Positions 24,367-35,567 of a stretch of 64,000 bases of DNA are shown here, one piece after another. Origin of the DNA: Cellulomonas sp. Root930 (lineage in GTDB: Bacteria > Actinomycetota > Actinomycetes > Actinomycetales > Cellulomonadaceae); assembly GCA_001429255.1 (NCBI GenBank), contig LMJI01000001.1:1968310-2032309 (forward strand). Reading direction: 5' to 3'. The notes beneath the pieces are model-generated. The model ran no database searches. It was given only the letters and a program-made list of their open reading frames with translations, and was not told the origin of the DNA. The first letter of the stretch is position 1, and the number at the start of each line of letters is the position of its first letter. A program made the translations under genes and the position numbers.

Positions 24367-26942
24367 CGATCCTGTCCTCCGGGCCGACGACCTCCCTCGT
24401 CCCGGCCGCGCCGGTCGCGCCCGTGGCGCCCGAGGGTGAGCTGGTGACCTTCACGGTCGACGGCATCGAGACCGCCGTGCCCAAGGGCACCCTGGTCATC
24501 CGCGCCGCCGAGCAGCTGGGCATCCAGATCCCGCGCTTCTGCGACCACCCCCTGCTCGCCCCGGCCGGCGCGTGCCGCCAGTGCCTGGTCGAGGTCTGGG
24601 CACCGGGACGCGACGGCGCCCTGGCCAAGATGCCGAAGCCCCAGGCCAGCTGCACCCTCGAGGCCACGCCCGGCATGCAGGTCAAGACGCAGCACACGTC
24701 GCCGGAGGCCGACAAGGCCCAGCACGGCGTCATGGAGCTGCTGCTCATCAACCACCCGCTCGACTGCCCGGTCTGCGACAAGGGCGGCGAGTGCCCCCTG
24801 CAGAACCAGGCGATGAGCAACGGCCGCGCCAGCACCCGGTTCGTCGACGTGAAGCGGACGTTCCCCAAGCCGATCGCGATCTCCACGCAGATCCTGCTGG
24901 ACCGCGAGCGCTGCATCCTGTGCCAGCGCTGCACCCGGTTCTCCGAGGAGATCGCCGGCGACGTGTTCATCGACCTCCAGAAGCGCGGCGCCAACCAGCA
25001 GATCGGCACGTTCGACACGAACGTGCTCGGGTTCGCCGGCGAGGCCCCGCTCGGCGCCTCAGCGGAGGACACGTCCGGTCGTCCGTTCGCGTCGTACTTC
25101 TCCGGCAACACCGTGCAGATCTGCCCGGTCGGCGCCCTGACCAGCGCGGCGTACCGGTTCCGGTCCCGCCCGTTCGACCTGGTCTCCACGCCCGGCATCG
25201 GCGAGCACGACTCGCAGGGCTCGGCCATCCGCATCGACCACCGCCGCGGCGTCGTGCTGCGACGGCTGGCGGGCGAGGACCCGACGGTCAACCAGGAGTG
25301 GATCACCGACAAGGACCGCTTCGCGTTCACGTGGCAGTCCGCGCCGGACCGCATCACGACCCCGCTGGTCCGCAACGCCGACGGCGAGCTCGAGCCGGCC
25401 AGCTGGGTGGAGGCGCTCGACGTCGCCGCCGCCGGCCTGCGCGCGGCCCAGCAGCCGGACGACCCGCGTGACACCGCGATCGGAGTCGCCGTGCTGCCGG
25501 GCGGACGCCTGACGCTCGAGGACGCCTACGCGTACGGCAAGTTCGCCCGCGTGGCGCTCGGCACCAACGACGTCGACGGCCGCGCCCGCCCGCACTCGGC
25601 GGAGGAGGAGACCTTCCTCGGTCACCACGTCGCCGGCCGCACGCTCCAGGTCACGTTCGCGGACCTCGACCGCGCCCCCGCGGTGCTGCTCGTCGGCCTC
25701 GAGGCCGAGGAGGAGGCGGGGATCGCGTTCCTGCGCCTGCGCGACTCGGTCGTCTCCCGCAAGCTCCGGGTGCTCTCGGTCGCCGCCCTGGCGAGCCGTG
25801 GCCTCGAGCGGCTGTCGGGCACCCTGCTGCCCGCGGCGCCCGGGACCGAGGCCGAGGTGCTCGACGGCATCGGCACCGACCCCGCGCTCGCGGAGACGGC
25901 GACGCTGCTCGGCACCGCCGGCGCTCTCGTCCTCGTCGGCGAGCGCCTGGCGGGCGTGTCCGGTGGCTTCTCCGCAGCCGTGCGGCTCGCGCAGCGCACC
26001 GGCGCACGGCTGGCCTGGGTCCCGCGTCGCGTCGGGGAGCGGTCCGCCGTCGAGGCGGGTCTGCTGCCCTCGCTGCTGCCCGGCGGCCGTCCGGTCGCCG
26101 ACTCGGCCGCTCGGGTCGACCTGGCCGCCGCCTGGGGCGTCGACCACCTGCCTGCCGAGCCCGGTCGCTCGACCACCGAGATCCTCGCCGCCGCTCGTGC
26201 CGGTCAGCTCGGCGGCCTCGTCGTCGGCGGGCTGGAGCTCGCGGACCTGCCGGACCCGGCCATCGCCCGCGAGGCGCTCGACCGGGCCACGTTCGTCGTC
26301 TCGCTCGAGGTCCGGCACTCCGAGGTCACCGACCGCGCCGACGTCGTCCTGCCCGTCGCGCCGCCGACCGAGAAGCCCGGCACCTTCGTCACGTGGGAGG
26401 GGCGCCCGCGCCCGTTCCCGCAGGCGCTCGTGTCGCACTCGATGGCCGACCACCGCGTCCTGGACCGGTTGGCCGACGCCCTCGGCGTCGAGCTCGGCCT
26501 GCAGACGATCGGTGCTGTGCACGACGAGCTCGACCAGCTGGGCGGCTGGGACGGCACCCGCGTGGGTGCACCGGACGTGCCCGCCGCCGAGCCGCCCGCC
26601 GTGTCCCCGGGTACGGCCGTGCTGGCCACCTGGCACCAGCTGCTGGACGGCGGTCGACTGCAGTCGGGCGAGCCGTTCCTGGCCGGCACCGCCAAGCGTC
26701 CCGTCGCCCGCATCTCGGCCGGCACCGCCACCGCGGTCGGCGTCGAGGACGGCGGCAGCCTGACCGTGTCCACCGACGCGGGCTCGCTCACGCTCCCGGC
26801 GGTCGTCACCGAGATGCCGGACCACGTGGTGTGGCTGCCGACGAACGCGGTCGGCGCCGGTGTCCGCGACGCCCTGCACGCCGACGCGGGCCACCTGGTG
26901 CGCCTCGCGCCGGGTGCTCGTGACCTGGAGGCCAGCGCATGA
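24363..26942 (+). CDS. nuoG: NADH-quinone oxidoreductase subunit G
   Basis: The 859-residue subunit carries several iron-sulfur clusters: [2Fe-2S] ligands in [19 protein letters not shown] and ASCTLEA; the His-Cys cluster in [17 protein letters not shown]; and a [4Fe-4S] cluster in [10 protein letters not shown] with ICPVGAL. A molybdopterin-oxidoreductase-like region without a visible cofactor site follows, and the last 120 residues form a related C-terminal domain. It overlaps both nuoF and nuoH by ATGA. Confidence 0.96.
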   Translation: MTILSSGPTTSLVPAAPVAPVAPEGELVTFTVDGIETAVPKGTLVIRAAEQLGIQIPRFCDHPLLAPAGACRQCLVEVWAPGRDGALAKMPKPQASCTLEATPGMQVKTQHTSPEADKAQHGVMELLLINHPLDCPVCDKGGECPLQNQAMSNGRASTRFVDVKRTFPKPIAISTQILLDRERCILCQRCTRFSEEIAGDVFIDLQKRGANQQIGTFDTNVLGFAGEAPLGASAEDTSGRPFASYFSGNTVQICPVGALTSAAYRFRSRPFDLVSTPGIGEHDSQGSAIRIDHRRGVVLRRLAGEDPTVNQEWITDKDRFAFTWQSAPDRITTPLVRNADGELEPASWVEALDVAAAGLRAAQQPDDPRDTAIGVAVLPGGRLTLEDAYAYGKFARVALGTNDVDGRARPHSAEEETFLGHHVAGRTLQVTFADLDRAPAVLLVGLEAEEEAGIAFLRLRDSVVSRKLRVLSVAALASRGLERLSGTLLPAAPGTEAEVLDGIGTDPALAETATLLGTAGALVLVGERLAGVSGGFSAAVRLAQRTGARLAWVPRRVGERSAVEAGLLPSLLPGGRPVADSAARVDLAAAWGVDHLPAEPGRSTTEILAAARAGQLGGLVVGGLELADLPDPAIAREALDRATFVVSLEVRHSEVTDRADVVLPVAPPTEKPGTFVTWEGRPRPFPQALVSHSMADHRVLDRLADALGVELGLQTIGAVHDELDQLGGWDGTRVGAPDVPAAEPPAVSPGTAVLATWHQLLDGGRLQSGEPFLAGTAKRPVARISAGTATAVGVEDGGSLTVSTDAGSLTLPAVVTEMPDHVVWLPTNAVGAGVRDALHADAGHLVRLAPGARDLEASA

Positions 26943-28294
26943 GGATCCTCGGCGAGGCCGTGGCACCCGTCACCGCCGACTTCAGCAACGACACGTGGTG
27001 GATCTGGCTGATCAAGGCCGTCGCCATCGTCGTGTTCCTGCTGACCAGCGTGCTCATCGCCATCTGGTTCGAGCGCAAGGTCGTCGCCCGCATGCAGGTG
27101 CGGCCCGGCCCCAACGTGCACGGCCCCTTCGGGTTGCTGCAGTCGCTCGCGGACGCCATGAAGCTCCTGGTCAAGGAGGACATGACGGTCAAGGCCGCGG
27201 ACAAGCTGGTCTACATCGTGGCGCCCATGATCGCGGTGTTCTGCTCGCTGCTCACGTTCGCGGTCATCCCGTTCGGGCCCAACGTGAGCATGTTCGGCGT
27301 GAACACCCCGATCCAGCTCACCGACTTCCCGGTGGCCGTCCTCTACATCCTCGCCTGCGCGTCCGTCGGCGTGTACGGGATCGTGCTCGGCGGCTGGTCG
27401 TCCGGGTCCACGTACCCGCTGCTCGGCGCGGTCCGCTCGACCGCGCAGGTCATCAGCTACGAGCTCGCGATGGGACTGTCGCTGGTCAGCGTGTTCATCC
27501 TGGCCGGCTCGATGTCGACGTCGCAGATCGTCACGTCGCAGACCGCGGTGTGGTGGTTCCTGCCCCTGCTCCCGGCATTCATCATCTACATCATCTCGAT
27601 GGTCGGGGAGACCAACCGCCTGCCGTTCGACCTCCCGGAGGCCGAGGGCGAGCTGGTGTCCGGGTACATGACCGAGTACTCGTCGATGAAGTTCGCCTGG
27701 TTCTTCCTGGCCGAGTACATCAACATGCTCAACGTCTCGGCGGTCGCCACCACGCTGTTCCTCGGCGGCTGGCGCGCCCCGTGGCCGATCTCCGCGATCA
27801 ATGACGGCATGTTCAACTCGGGCTGGTGGCCCGTGCTCTGGTTCCTGGCCAAGCTCTGGCTGCTCATGTTCGTGTTCGTCTGGATCCGCGGCTCCGTCCT
27901 GCGGTTCCGGTACGACCAGTTCATGAAGATCGGCTGGAAGCTGCTCATCCCCGCAGCCCTCGCGTGGGTGGTCTGCGTGGGCGTCGTCCAGGGTGTGCGG
28001 CAGTTCTCCGGCCTGGACCTGCGCACGATCCTGTTCGTGCTCGCCGGGATCGTGCTGCTGGGCCTGCTCATCTCGTTCCTCGTCCCGGAGAAGAAGCAGC
28101 CGCCCGCACCGAAGCGGCCGCCCGGTCCGCAGGTGTACGACCCGTACGCCGGTGGGTACCCCGTGCCCCCGCTGCCGGGGCAGGTCCTGCCGCCGTCGCC
28201 GCGCAAGCAGCGGGCAGCCGCAGACGCAGCCGCTGCGGCGGACACCGACAACTCGACGACCCCCCAGGTCACCCAGGAGGTGCACGGTGGCTGA
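26939..28294 (+). CDS. nuoH: NADH-quinone oxidoreductase subunit H
   Basis: The 451-residue membrane subunit has about eight helices and the conserved cytoplasmic loops [15 protein letters not shown] (about residues 44-58), [20 protein letters not shown] and FFLAEYINM. It links the peripheral and membrane arms at the quinone entry site. A long Pro/Ala-rich tail of about 65 residues ([19 protein letters not shown] and onward) extends into the cytoplasm and is absent from most bacterial NuoH. The stop overlaps the nuoI start region. Confidence 0.96.
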   Translation: MRILGEAVAPVTADFSNDTWWIWLIKAVAIVVFLLTSVLIAIWFERKVVARMQVRPGPNVHGPFGLLQSLADAMKLLVKEDMTVKAADKLVYIVAPMIAVFCSLLTFAVIPFGPNVSMFGVNTPIQLTDFPVAVLYILACASVGVYGIVLGGWSSGSTYPLLGAVRSTAQVISYELAMGLSLVSVFILAGSMSTSQIVTSQTAVWWFLPLLPAFIIYIISMVGETNRLPFDLPEAEGELVSGYMTEYSSMKFAWFFLAEYINMLNVSAVATTLFLGGWRAPWPISAINDGMFNSGWWPVLWFLAKLWLLMFVFVWIRGSVLRFRYDQFMKIGWKLLIPAALAWVVCVGVVQGVRQFSGLDLRTILFVLAGIVLLGLLISFLVPEKKQPPAPKRPPGPQVYDPYAGGYPVPPLPGQVLPPSPRKQRAAADAAAAADTDNSTTPQVTQEVHGG

Positions 28295-29087
28295 CCAGCG
28301 CAAGCCCGTCCGCAAGCCGGCCTCGGCCCAGCCCGCGAAGGGCAAGGCCGTCGCGCCGAAGCCGCGCGCCGGCGAGGTCGCGGCCCCGCAGGAGGGGTAC
28401 CAGTCCCTCATCGAGCCGCGCGGTCCGCTCTCCGACCTGTTCGCCCCGGTCGGCGGGTTCGGCGTCACGCTCTCGAACATGTTCCGGCCGACGGTCACCG
28501 ACCAGTACCCGTCGGAGAAGGCACCGACCAAGCCGCGGTACCACGGTCGTCACCAGCTCAACCGGTACGCCGACGGGCTGGAGAAGTGCATCGGGTGCGA
28601 GCTGTGCGCCTGGGCGTGCCCCGCGGACGCGATCTACGTCGAGGGCGCGGACAACACCCCCGACAACCAGCGCTCGCCGGGGGAGCGGTACGGCAGCGTC
28701 TACCAGATCAACTACCTGCGCTGCATCTTCTGCGGCCTGTGCATCGAGGCGTGCCCGACGCGCGCGCTGACCATGACCAACGAGTACGAGCTGGCTGGTC
28801 CCACGCGTGCCGGCATGATCTGGGAGAAGCAGGACCTGCTGGCCCCGCTGCGCAGCGGGATGCTCCAGGCGCCGCACCCCATGGTCGAGGGCACCACCGA
28901 CACGGACTACTACCGCGGGGCCGTCACGGCCTCGACCCCGGCGCAGGCCGCGTGGGTCACCGAGCACCGTCCCGACGACCCGACGCTGCCCGGCGGCGCG
29001 GGGCTGGATGCGGCGAACGTGCCCGGTGAGACGGCTGCCGTCATGGCCGCGACCGTGGCCGCCGCGACGAAGCAGGGGAAGCGATGA
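28287..29087 (+). CDS. nuoI: NADH-quinone oxidoreductase subunit I
   Basis: The 266-residue ferredoxin-like subunit carries two [4Fe-4S] clusters with ligands in [16 protein letters not shown] and [16 protein letters not shown]. An N-terminal extension of about 45 residues rich in Lys, Ala and Pro precedes the conserved core, and the C-terminus is also extended by about 60 residues. The GTG start follows a strong AGGAGG by six bases. It overlaps nuoH by eight bases and nuoJ by four. Confidence 0.96.
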   Translation: MADQRKPVRKPASAQPAKGKAVAPKPRAGEVAAPQEGYQSLIEPRGPLSDLFAPVGGFGVTLSNMFRPTVTDQYPSEKAPTKPRYHGRHQLNRYADGLEKCIGCELCAWACPADAIYVEGADNTPDNQRSPGERYGSVYQINYLRCIFCGLCIEACPTRALTMTNEYELAGPTRAGMIWEKQDLLAPLRSGMLQAPHPMVEGTTDTDYYRGAVTASTPAQAAWVTEHRPDDPTLPGGAGLDAANVPGETAAVMAATVAAATKQGKR

Positions 29088-30016
29088 GAGGCCTGGCCAC
29101 GACCCTGCTCGAGACGGGGGAGACGACGACCGCCGAGGCGGTGCTGTTCTGGACGCTCGGCCCGATCATGGTCCTCGCCGCCCTGAGCCTGCTGTTCGCC
29201 AAGAAGGCGGTGCACGCCGCGCTCTCGGTGGTCGTGGTGATGATCTCGCTGGCGTTCCTCTACGTCGCGCAGGACGCCGTGTTCCTCGGGGTCGTGCAGG
29301 TGGTCGTCTACACCGGCGCCGTGATGATGCTCTTCCTGTTCGTGCTCATGCTCGTCGGCGTCGACAGCTCGGACTCGCTGGTGGAGACCATCCGCGGGCA
29401 GCGCTGGATCGGCCTGCTGGCGGGCGCCGGCCTCGGCGTGGTGCTCGTCGGGGTCGTGGGCCGCGCCAGCTACGGCAAGCCGTTCGGCCTGAGCGGCGAG
29501 GCGAGCTCGCAGAACCCCACCGGCGTCGCGCACATCATCTTCGGCGAGTACGTGTTCGCGTTCGAGGTCGTCGGCGCCCTGCTGGTCACCGCCGCGCTCG
29601 GCGCCCTCGTGCTCACGCACCGGCAGCGCCTCACGCCACGCGTCGGGCAGCGGGAGCGGGCCGACGCGCGCGTCGCGGCCGGTGCGACCCTCACGCCGCT
29701 GCCGGCCCCGGGCGTGTACGCCCGCCACAACGCGATGGACGTCCCGGCCCTCGGGCCTGACGGCCAGCCCATCGAGAACTCGGTGTCCCGCGTGCTGCGC
29801 ATCCGCGGCCAGGAGGCCGACGCGGAGGAGTTCGCCGCGCGGACCGAGCGGGTGCTCGCGGGCGCCTCCCAGGTCCGTGGCACCCCACCACCCCTGGCGG
29901 CACCCGAGGGAGCGTCGGCGAACGCGCCTGAGCTCGGCGCCGCCGTGAGCGACACGGGTCAGAACGGGCCGTCGACCGGCGCCTCGGGCGTCATCGGACA
30001 GGAGGACGGCAAGTGA
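29084..30016 (+). CDS. nuoJ: NADH-quinone oxidoreductase subunit J
   Basis: The 310-residue membrane subunit has five helices in its first 190 residues with the conserved [18 protein letters not shown] segment (about residues 77-94). The remaining 120 residues form a hydrophilic Ala/Gly/Pro-rich tail with no recognised domain. NuoJ joins the proton pathway near the quinone chamber. Coupled by ATGA to nuoI and by GTGA to nuoK. Confidence 0.95.
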   Translation: MRGLATTLLETGETTTAEAVLFWTLGPIMVLAALSLLFAKKAVHAALSVVVVMISLAFLYVAQDAVFLGVVQVVVYTGAVMMLFLFVLMLVGVDSSDSLVETIRGQRWIGLLAGAGLGVVLVGVVGRASYGKPFGLSGEASSQNPTGVAHIIFGEYVFAFEVVGALLVTAALGALVLTHRQRLTPRVGQRERADARVAAGATLTPLPAPGVYARHNAMDVPALGPDGQPIENSVSRVLRIRGQEADAEEFAARTERVLAGASQVRGTPPPLAAPEGASANAPELGAAVSDTGQNGPSTGASGVIGQEDGK

Positions 30017-30312
30017 GCCTCACCCACTACCTGGTCCTGTCCGCGCTGCTGTTCTCGATCGGCGCCACGACGGTCCTGCTGCGCCGGAACGCGATCATCG
30101 TGTTCATGGGCGTCGAGCTCATGCTCAACGCCTCGAACCTGGCGCTCGTCACGTTCGCCCGGATCCACGGTGACCTGACGGGGCAGGTGCTCGCGTTCTT
30201 CGTGATGGTCGTCGCCGCCGCCGAGGTCGTCGTCGGGCTCGCGATCATCGTGGCCATCTTCCGCACCCGGCGCTCGGCCTCGGTCGACGACATCAACCTG
30301 TTGAAGAGCTGA
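30013..30312 (+). CDS. nuoK: NADH-quinone oxidoreductase subunit K
   Basis: This 99-residue subunit has three helices and the two conserved membrane glutamates, in [12 protein letters not shown] (about residue 36) and [10 protein letters not shown] (about residue 72), that take part in proton translocation. The length is normal for NuoK. It is separated from nuoL by six bases. Confidence 0.97.
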   Translation: MSLTHYLVLSALLFSIGATTVLLRRNAIIVFMGVELMLNASNLALVTFARIHGDLTGQVLAFFVMVVAAAEVVVGLAIIVAIFRTRRSASVDDINLLKS

Positions 30313-30318
30313 GGGGCC

Positions 30319-32304
30319 GTGCACAGCCTGACAACTCTGGTGGCCAGCCTGCCGTCCGAGAGCTTCGAGCCCGCGAGCGAGATCGTGCGCAGCGGGGTGC
30401 TGCTCGTCGCACCTCTGCTCGTCGGCCTGCCGCTGCTGAGCGCCGCGGTGCTCCTGCTGTCGGGCCGCCGGTCCGACCGGTGGGGACACTGGCTCGGCGT
30501 GCTGGCGTCGACGGCCTCCTTCGTGGTCGCCGCGATCGTGTTCGTCGCGATGCTGCAGCGGTCGGCCGACGCCCGCGTGATCGACGTGTCGCTGGGCACC
30601 TGGATCGACGCCGGCGCCTTCCAGCTCGACGCGGGGATGCGACTCGACCCGCTGTCGCTGACGTTCGTCCTGCTGGTGACGTTCGTCGGCACCCTGATCC
30701 ACGTCTACGCCGTGGCGTACATGGAGCACGACGCCGACCGCCGCCGGTTCTTCGCGTACCTCAACCTGTTCGTCGCGGCGATGCTCGTCCTCGTGCTGGC
30801 CGACAGCTACCTGCTGCTGTTCGTCGGCTGGGAGGGCGTCGGCCTGGCGTCGTACCTGCTCATCGGGTTCTGGAACCACCACTACGACTACGCGGTCGCC
30901 GCCAAGAAGGCGTTCGTCGCCAACCGCATCGGTGACCTGGGCCTGATCATCGCGCTCGGGCTCATGTTCGCGACCTTCGGCGCCGTGGACTTCGGGACGG
31001 TGCTCAGCGGCGTCGAGGGCAGCGCGAGCCAGGGGACGCTCACCGCCATCGGGCTCATGCTCCTGCTGGCCGCGTGCGGCAAGTCGGCACAGTTCCCGCT
31101 GCAGTCCTGGCTCGGCGACGCGATGGCCGGTCCGACGCCCGTGTCCGCGCTCATCCACGCGGCGACCATGGTGACCGCCGGCGTCTACCTCATCGTCCGG
31201 TCGGCACCCCTGTTCGACGCCGCCCCGACGGCCCAGCTGGTCGTGGTCATCGTCGGCGCCATCACCCTGCTGTTCGGGGCGATCGTCGGCTGCGCCAAGG
31301 ACGACATCAAGAAGGCGCTGGCCGCCTCGACGATGTCCCAGATCGGCTACATGATCCTGGCCGCCGGCCTCGGCCCGGTCGGGTACGCGTTCGCGATCTT
31401 CCACCTGATCACGCACGGCTTCTTCAAGGCCGGCATGTTCCTCGGCGCCGGCTCCGTCATGCACGGCATGGACGACCAGGTGGACATGCGCCGCTTCGGC
31501 GGGCTCGCGCGGTACATGACGATCACGTGGCTGACGTTCATGGCCGGCTGGCTGGCCATCATCGGCGTCCCACCGTTCTCCGGGTTCTTCAGCAAGGACA
31601 AGATCATCGAGGCCGCGTTCGTGCCGGTCGACGGGTCGCCGTGGCGGGCTTGGGTGTTCGGCGGCATCACGCTGCTGGGCGCCGGGATCACCGCGTTCTA
31701 CATGTCCCGGCTGTTCTTCATGACGTTCGAGGGCGAGCGCCGCTGGTCCACCAAGCGCGACGGCACGGCGCAACACCCCCACGAATCCCCGAGGCTCATG
31801 ACGTGGCCGATGATCGTGCTGGCCATCGGGTCGATCGGGCTCGGGTTCTTCCTGAACCTCGGTGGTCGGTTCGTCGACTGGCTCGCGCCGGTGCTCGGGC
31901 ACCCCGAGCACGAGGAGCCGGTGCTGCCCATCTGGGTGATCACCGTCCTCACGCTCGGGCTCGTGATCGTCGGCGTGGTGATCGCCTGGCGGCGGTACGC
32001 CATCTCGCAGGTGCCCGTCATCCCCCCGGTGGGCACGGAGCTCACCCGCGCCGCCCGCGTCGACCTCTACCAGGACTCGGTCAACGACGTCCTGCTGGTC
32101 GAGCCGGGCCAGGCGCTCACCCGCTCGCTCGTCTACGCGGACCGCACGGCCATCGACGGCACCGTCACTGGGGTCGGCCTGTCCACCGTCGTGCTGGGCG
32201 GATGGGCGCGGCGCCTGCAGACCGGGTACGTCCGGTCGTATGCCGCGTCGATGCTGCTCGGGCTCGTCGTCCTCGTCGTCGCCGTCCTGGTCATCCAGAA
32301 CTGA
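30319..32304 (+). CDS. nuoL: NADH-quinone oxidoreductase subunit L
   Basis: The 661-residue antiporter-like subunit has about 16 helices. The proton-path residues are visible: the glutamate in [18 protein letters not shown], lysines in the mid-helix loop [14 protein letters not shown], and the [12 protein letters not shown] histidine. The C-terminal part contains the lateral helix that braces the membrane arm. The GTG start (VHSLTTLV) follows GAGGGG. Confidence 0.97.
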   Translation: MHSLTTLVASLPSESFEPASEIVRSGVLLVAPLLVGLPLLSAAVLLLSGRRSDRWGHWLGVLASTASFVVAAIVFVAMLQRSADARVIDVSLGTWIDAGAFQLDAGMRLDPLSLTFVLLVTFVGTLIHVYAVAYMEHDADRRRFFAYLNLFVAAMLVLVLADSYLLLFVGWEGVGLASYLLIGFWNHHYDYAVAAKKAFVANRIGDLGLIIALGLMFATFGAVDFGTVLSGVEGSASQGTLTAIGLMLLLAACGKSAQFPLQSWLGDAMAGPTPVSALIHAATMVTAGVYLIVRSAPLFDAAPTAQLVVVIVGAITLLFGAIVGCAKDDIKKALAASTMSQIGYMILAAGLGPVGYAFAIFHLITHGFFKAGMFLGAGSVMHGMDDQVDMRRFGGLARYMTITWLTFMAGWLAIIGVPPFSGFFSKDKIIEAAFVPVDGSPWRAWVFGGITLLGAGITAFYMSRLFFMTFEGERRWSTKRDGTAQHPHESPRLMTWPMIVLAIGSIGLGFFLNLGGRFVDWLAPVLGHPEHEEPVLPIWVITVLTLGLVIVGVVIAWRRYAISQVPVIPPVGTELTRAARVDLYQDSVNDVLLVEPGQALTRSLVYADRTAIDGTVTGVGLSTVVLGGWARRLQTGYVRSYAASMLLGLVVLVVAVLVIQN

Positions 32305-32319
32305 GGAGTGCTCACACCG

Positions 32320-33852
32320 ATGTCGTCCTCCTTCCCCTGGCTGACCGCCCTCATCGTCGTGCCCCTTCTGGGCGCGGTGGCGCTGTGGGTGCTCCCGGCC
32401 GGCCGCACCCGGGCCGTCGCGCTCGGCGTGGCGCTGCTCGAGCTCCTGCTCGGCGTCGCTGCGCTCACCGCCTTCGACGTCGCCGACGCCGGCGCCGTCC
32501 AGCTCACCGAGGTCCACGGCTGGATCCCCGCGTTCGGGGTGTCCTACGCGGTCGGCGTCGACGGCGTGGGCCTGATCCTGGTGCTCATGTCGGTGCTGAT
32601 CGTGCCGCTGGTGGTGCTGGCCGCCTGGCGCGAGCAGGGCGCGCTCACTGTCGCCACCGACCAGCTGCGCCGCTACCTGGCCCTCGTCCTGCTGCTCGAG
32701 GCGTTCATCGTGGCGGTGTTCGCCGCGCGCGACGTGTTCTTCTTCTACGTCCTGTTCGAGGCCATGCTCATCCCGGTCTACTTCATGATCGGGTTGTTCG
32801 GCGGGGCGCAGCGGCGGTACGCGGCCGTGAAGTTCCTCCTGTACTCGCTGACCGGCGGGCTGATCATGCTCGTCGCGGTGATCGCCCTGTACCTGCAGGG
32901 ACCGGGCGGGCCGCAGGGCTTCCTGACGGAGAACCTCACGGGGCTCACGCTCGACCCGACCGCCGAGAAGCTCATGTTCAGCGCGTTCTTCCTGGCGTTC
33001 GCCATCAAGGCGCCCATGTTCCCCGTGCACACCTGGCTGCCCGACGCCGCCGAGAACGCCCCCGCCGGCACCTCCACGCTGCTGGTCGGCGTGCTGGACA
33101 AGGTCGGCACGTTCGGGATGCTCACGCTCTGCCTGCCGTTGTTCCCGAACGCCTCCCGCTGGGCAGCGCCGGTGGTCATCGTGCTGGCCGTGATCTCGAT
33201 CCTCTACGGGGCGCTGCTCGCGATCGGGCAGAAGGACCTGATGCGCCTGATCGCCTACACGTCGGTCTCGCACTTCGGCTTCATCGTGCTGGGGATCTTC
33301 GCGTTCACCTCGACGTCGGTGGCGGGCTCGTCGTTCTACATGGTCAACCACGGCCTCTCGACCGCGGCGCTGTTCCTCATCGCCGGCTTCCTGGTGGCCC
33401 GTCGCGGGTCGCAGCAGATCGCCGACTTCGGTGGGCTGCAGAAGGTGGTGCCGGTCATCGCGGGGACGTTCCTCGTGGCGGGCCTCTCGGCGCTGTCGCT
33501 GCCGGGCCTGTCGACGTTCGTCAGCGAGTTCCTCGTCCTGGTCGGCACGTTCGCCCGGCACCCGGCCGCGGCCATCGTCGCGAGCCTCGGCGTGGTGCTC
33601 GCCGCGGTCTACGTGCTCTGGACGTACCAGCGCATGTTCACCGGCCCGGTCCGCCCGGAGCTCGCGACCATGCCCGACGCGGTGACCCGGGAGAAGTGGG
33701 TCGTCGCCCCGCTGCTCGCCCTGATGGTGGTGTTCGGCTTCGTGCCCGGACCCGCGCTCGACCTGGTCCGGCCGCCCGCATCCGTCACGCTCGAGCAGGT
33801 GGGCGTGCAGGACGTGCCGGCCGCCGCTGCAACTGAAGGGAGCGACCAGTGA
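32320..33852 (+). CDS. nuoM: NADH-quinone oxidoreductase subunit M
   Basis: The 510-residue antiporter-like subunit has about 14 helices, with the conserved FFFYVLFEAMLIPVYFMIG segment, APMFPVHTWLPDA with the family lysine region nearby, and LMRLIAYTSVSHFGF. The ATG at 32320 is preferred because a GAGGAG lies 11 bases upstream; a GTG at 32308 is in frame but has no ribosome-binding site. It overlaps nuoN by GTGA. Confidence 0.96.
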   Translation: MSSSFPWLTALIVVPLLGAVALWVLPAGRTRAVALGVALLELLLGVAALTAFDVADAGAVQLTEVHGWIPAFGVSYAVGVDGVGLILVLMSVLIVPLVVLAAWREQGALTVATDQLRRYLALVLLLEAFIVAVFAARDVFFFYVLFEAMLIPVYFMIGLFGGAQRRYAAVKFLLYSLTGGLIMLVAVIALYLQGPGGPQGFLTENLTGLTLDPTAEKLMFSAFFLAFAIKAPMFPVHTWLPDAAENAPAGTSTLLVGVLDKVGTFGMLTLCLPLFPNASRWAAPVVIVLAVISILYGALLAIGQKDLMRLIAYTSVSHFGFIVLGIFAFTSTSVAGSSFYMVNHGLSTAALFLIAGFLVARRGSQQIADFGGLQKVVPVIAGTFLVAGLSALSLPGLSTFVSEFLVLVGTFARHPAAAIVASLGVVLAAVYVLWTYQRMFTGPVRPELATMPDAVTREKWVVAPLLALMVVFGFVPGPALDLVRPPASVTLEQVGVQDVPAAAATEGSDQ

Positions 33853-35519
33853 CCGACTTCGTCGCACCGGACGTCGACTGGGCCGCCCTGAGCCCCGTCG
33901 TCATCGTGCTGATCGCCGCCGTGCTCGGCGTGCTGGTCGAGGCCTTCGTGCCCGTCCGCGCGCGGCGCACCGTGCAGCTGTCCCTCGCGCTCGCCGCGCT
34001 CTTCGGCGCGATCATCGCGGTCGCGGCGCTGTGGAGCGGGGTCGAGGACACGGGCGGGACCGTCGTGCTCGGCGGGTCGCTGCTCGTCGACGGACCGACC
34101 CTCGTCCTGCAGGGCACCATCGCCCTGCTCGCCCTGCTGGCGCTCCTGATCATCGCGGACCGCACGGAGACGGGGGAGGACGCGTTCGCGCCCAACGCCG
34201 CCGCGGTCCCGGGCTCGGAGTACGAGGAGCTGGCGCGCCGCAAGGGCGTCCGGCAGACCGAGGTCTACCCGCTCGTGCTCTTCGCCACCGGCGGCATGCT
34301 GATCTTCCCGGCCACGGGTGACCTGCTCACGCTCTTCGTCGCCCTCGAGGTGCTCTCGCTCCCGCTGTACCTGCTCACGGGCATGGCCCGGCGGCGTCGC
34401 CTGCTCTCGCAGGAGGCGTCGATGAAGTACTTCCTGCTGGGCGCGTTCTCCTCCGCGCTGCTCCTGTTCGGCATCGCGCTGGTCTACGGCTACTCCGGCT
34501 CGCTGCGGTACTCCGAGATCGCCGAGGCCACGCAGGTGCCCGGCGGGCTGGACAGCCTGCTGCTCGTCGGGTCCGTGCTGATCCTGTCCGGCCTGCTGTT
34601 CAAGGTCGGCGCGGTGCCGTTCCACACGTGGACGCCGGACGTCTACCAGGGTGCGCCCACCCCGATCACCGGCTTCATGGCCGCGTGCACCAAGGCCGCC
34701 GCGTTCGGTGCGCTCCTGCGGATCGTCTACACGATGCTCCCGGGCCTGGCATGGGACCTCGGCGTGGTGCTCTGGACGGTCGCGATCCTCACCATGGTCG
34801 TCGGCACGGTGGCCGCGCTGGTGCAGACGGACATGAAGCGCGTCCTGGGGTACTCCTCGATCGCGCACGCCGGGTTCATCCTCACGGGCATCATCGCGCT
34901 GAACCAGGCCGGCATCACGGCGGTCCTCTTCTACCTGCTGGTCTACGGGGCGGCGACGATCGGCGCGTTCGGCATCGTCTGGCTGGTGCGTGAGCGGTCC
35001 GGCGAGGGACCGGGGGCGGTCCTCGGCGAGGCGACCCACCTGTCGCAGTGGGCCGGCCTCGGCCGCACCCACCCGCTGCTCGCCCTCACGTTCGCCCTGT
35101 TCCTCCTGTCGTTCGCCGGCATCCCGCTGACGGCCGGCTTCGCGGGGAAGTTCTCGGTGTTCTCCGCGGCGGTCGAGGGCGGCGCCTGGCCGCTGGCGCT
35201 CATCGGCGTCCTGGCGTCGGCGGCGGCGGTGTTCTTCTACGTGCGGATCATCGTGCTGATGTTCTTCACGGAGCCGGCGGGGACCGACGAGGAGGCCACG
35301 GGCACGGCGGTGGCGGCGCCCTCGGGCGACGGCTTCGCGGCGATCGGGGACACCGCGGTCGTGGTCGAGGCCCGCTCCACGGTCACGACGACGGTCGTGG
35401 GGACCGAGGGGTTCGCCGTGGTCGCGATCGCGGTCTGCGCGATCCTCACGGTCGTTCTCGGCGTGTTCCCGTCCCCGGTGCTCGAGCTGATCGACGGCGT
35501 GGCGGCATTCCTGCCCTGA
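33849..35519 (+). CDS. nuoN: NADH-quinone oxidoreductase subunit N
   Basis: The 556-residue antiporter-like subunit has about 14 helices with FVALEVLSLPLYLLTGMARR, KVGAVPFHTWTPDVYQGAPT and VLGYSSIAHAGFIL. A charged loop of about 40 residues between the last two helices (TDEEATGTAVAAPSGDG and following) is longer than usual. It is the last nuo gene; a polyprenyl synthase starts 48 bases later. Confidence 0.96.
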   Translation: MTDFVAPDVDWAALSPVVIVLIAAVLGVLVEAFVPVRARRTVQLSLALAALFGAIIAVAALWSGVEDTGGTVVLGGSLLVDGPTLVLQGTIALLALLALLIIADRTETGEDAFAPNAAAVPGSEYEELARRKGVRQTEVYPLVLFATGGMLIFPATGDLLTLFVALEVLSLPLYLLTGMARRRRLLSQEASMKYFLLGAFSSALLLFGIALVYGYSGSLRYSEIAEATQVPGGLDSLLLVGSVLILSGLLFKVGAVPFHTWTPDVYQGAPTPITGFMAACTKAAAFGALLRIVYTMLPGLAWDLGVVLWTVAILTMVVGTVAALVQTDMKRVLGYSSIAHAGFILTGIIALNQAGITAVLFYLLVYGAATIGAFGIVWLVRERSGEGPGAVLGEATHLSQWAGLGRTHPLLALTFALFLLSFAGIPLTAGFAGKFSVFSAAVEGGAWPLALIGVLASAAAVFFYVRIIVLMFFTEPAGTDEEATGTAVAAPSGDGFAAIGDTAVVVEARSTVTTTVVGTEGFAVVAIAVCAILTVVLGVFPSPVLELIDGVAAFLP

Positions 35520-35555
35520 GTGCCCCGCCTGTCCGGCGCGGTCGCTGCGCCGGGA

Positions 35556-35561
35556 TAGGTT
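35556..35561 (+). promoter_or_regulatory. -10 element, probably leaderless
   Basis: TAGGTT lies six bases before the GTG of the polyprenyl synthase gene, which has no Shine-Dalgarno. It gives that gene its own promoter inside the nuo-polyprenyl synthase gap. Confidence 0.48.
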
Positions 35562-35567
35562 CTAGCC

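Noticed and set aside
29959..33867. A very long open frame of about 1300 codons on the minus strand opposite nuoK-nuoM
   Set aside because: It is a GC-rich shadow of the nuo genes: mostly His, Arg, Asp and Glu with no domain, and nuo genes are certain on the other strand.
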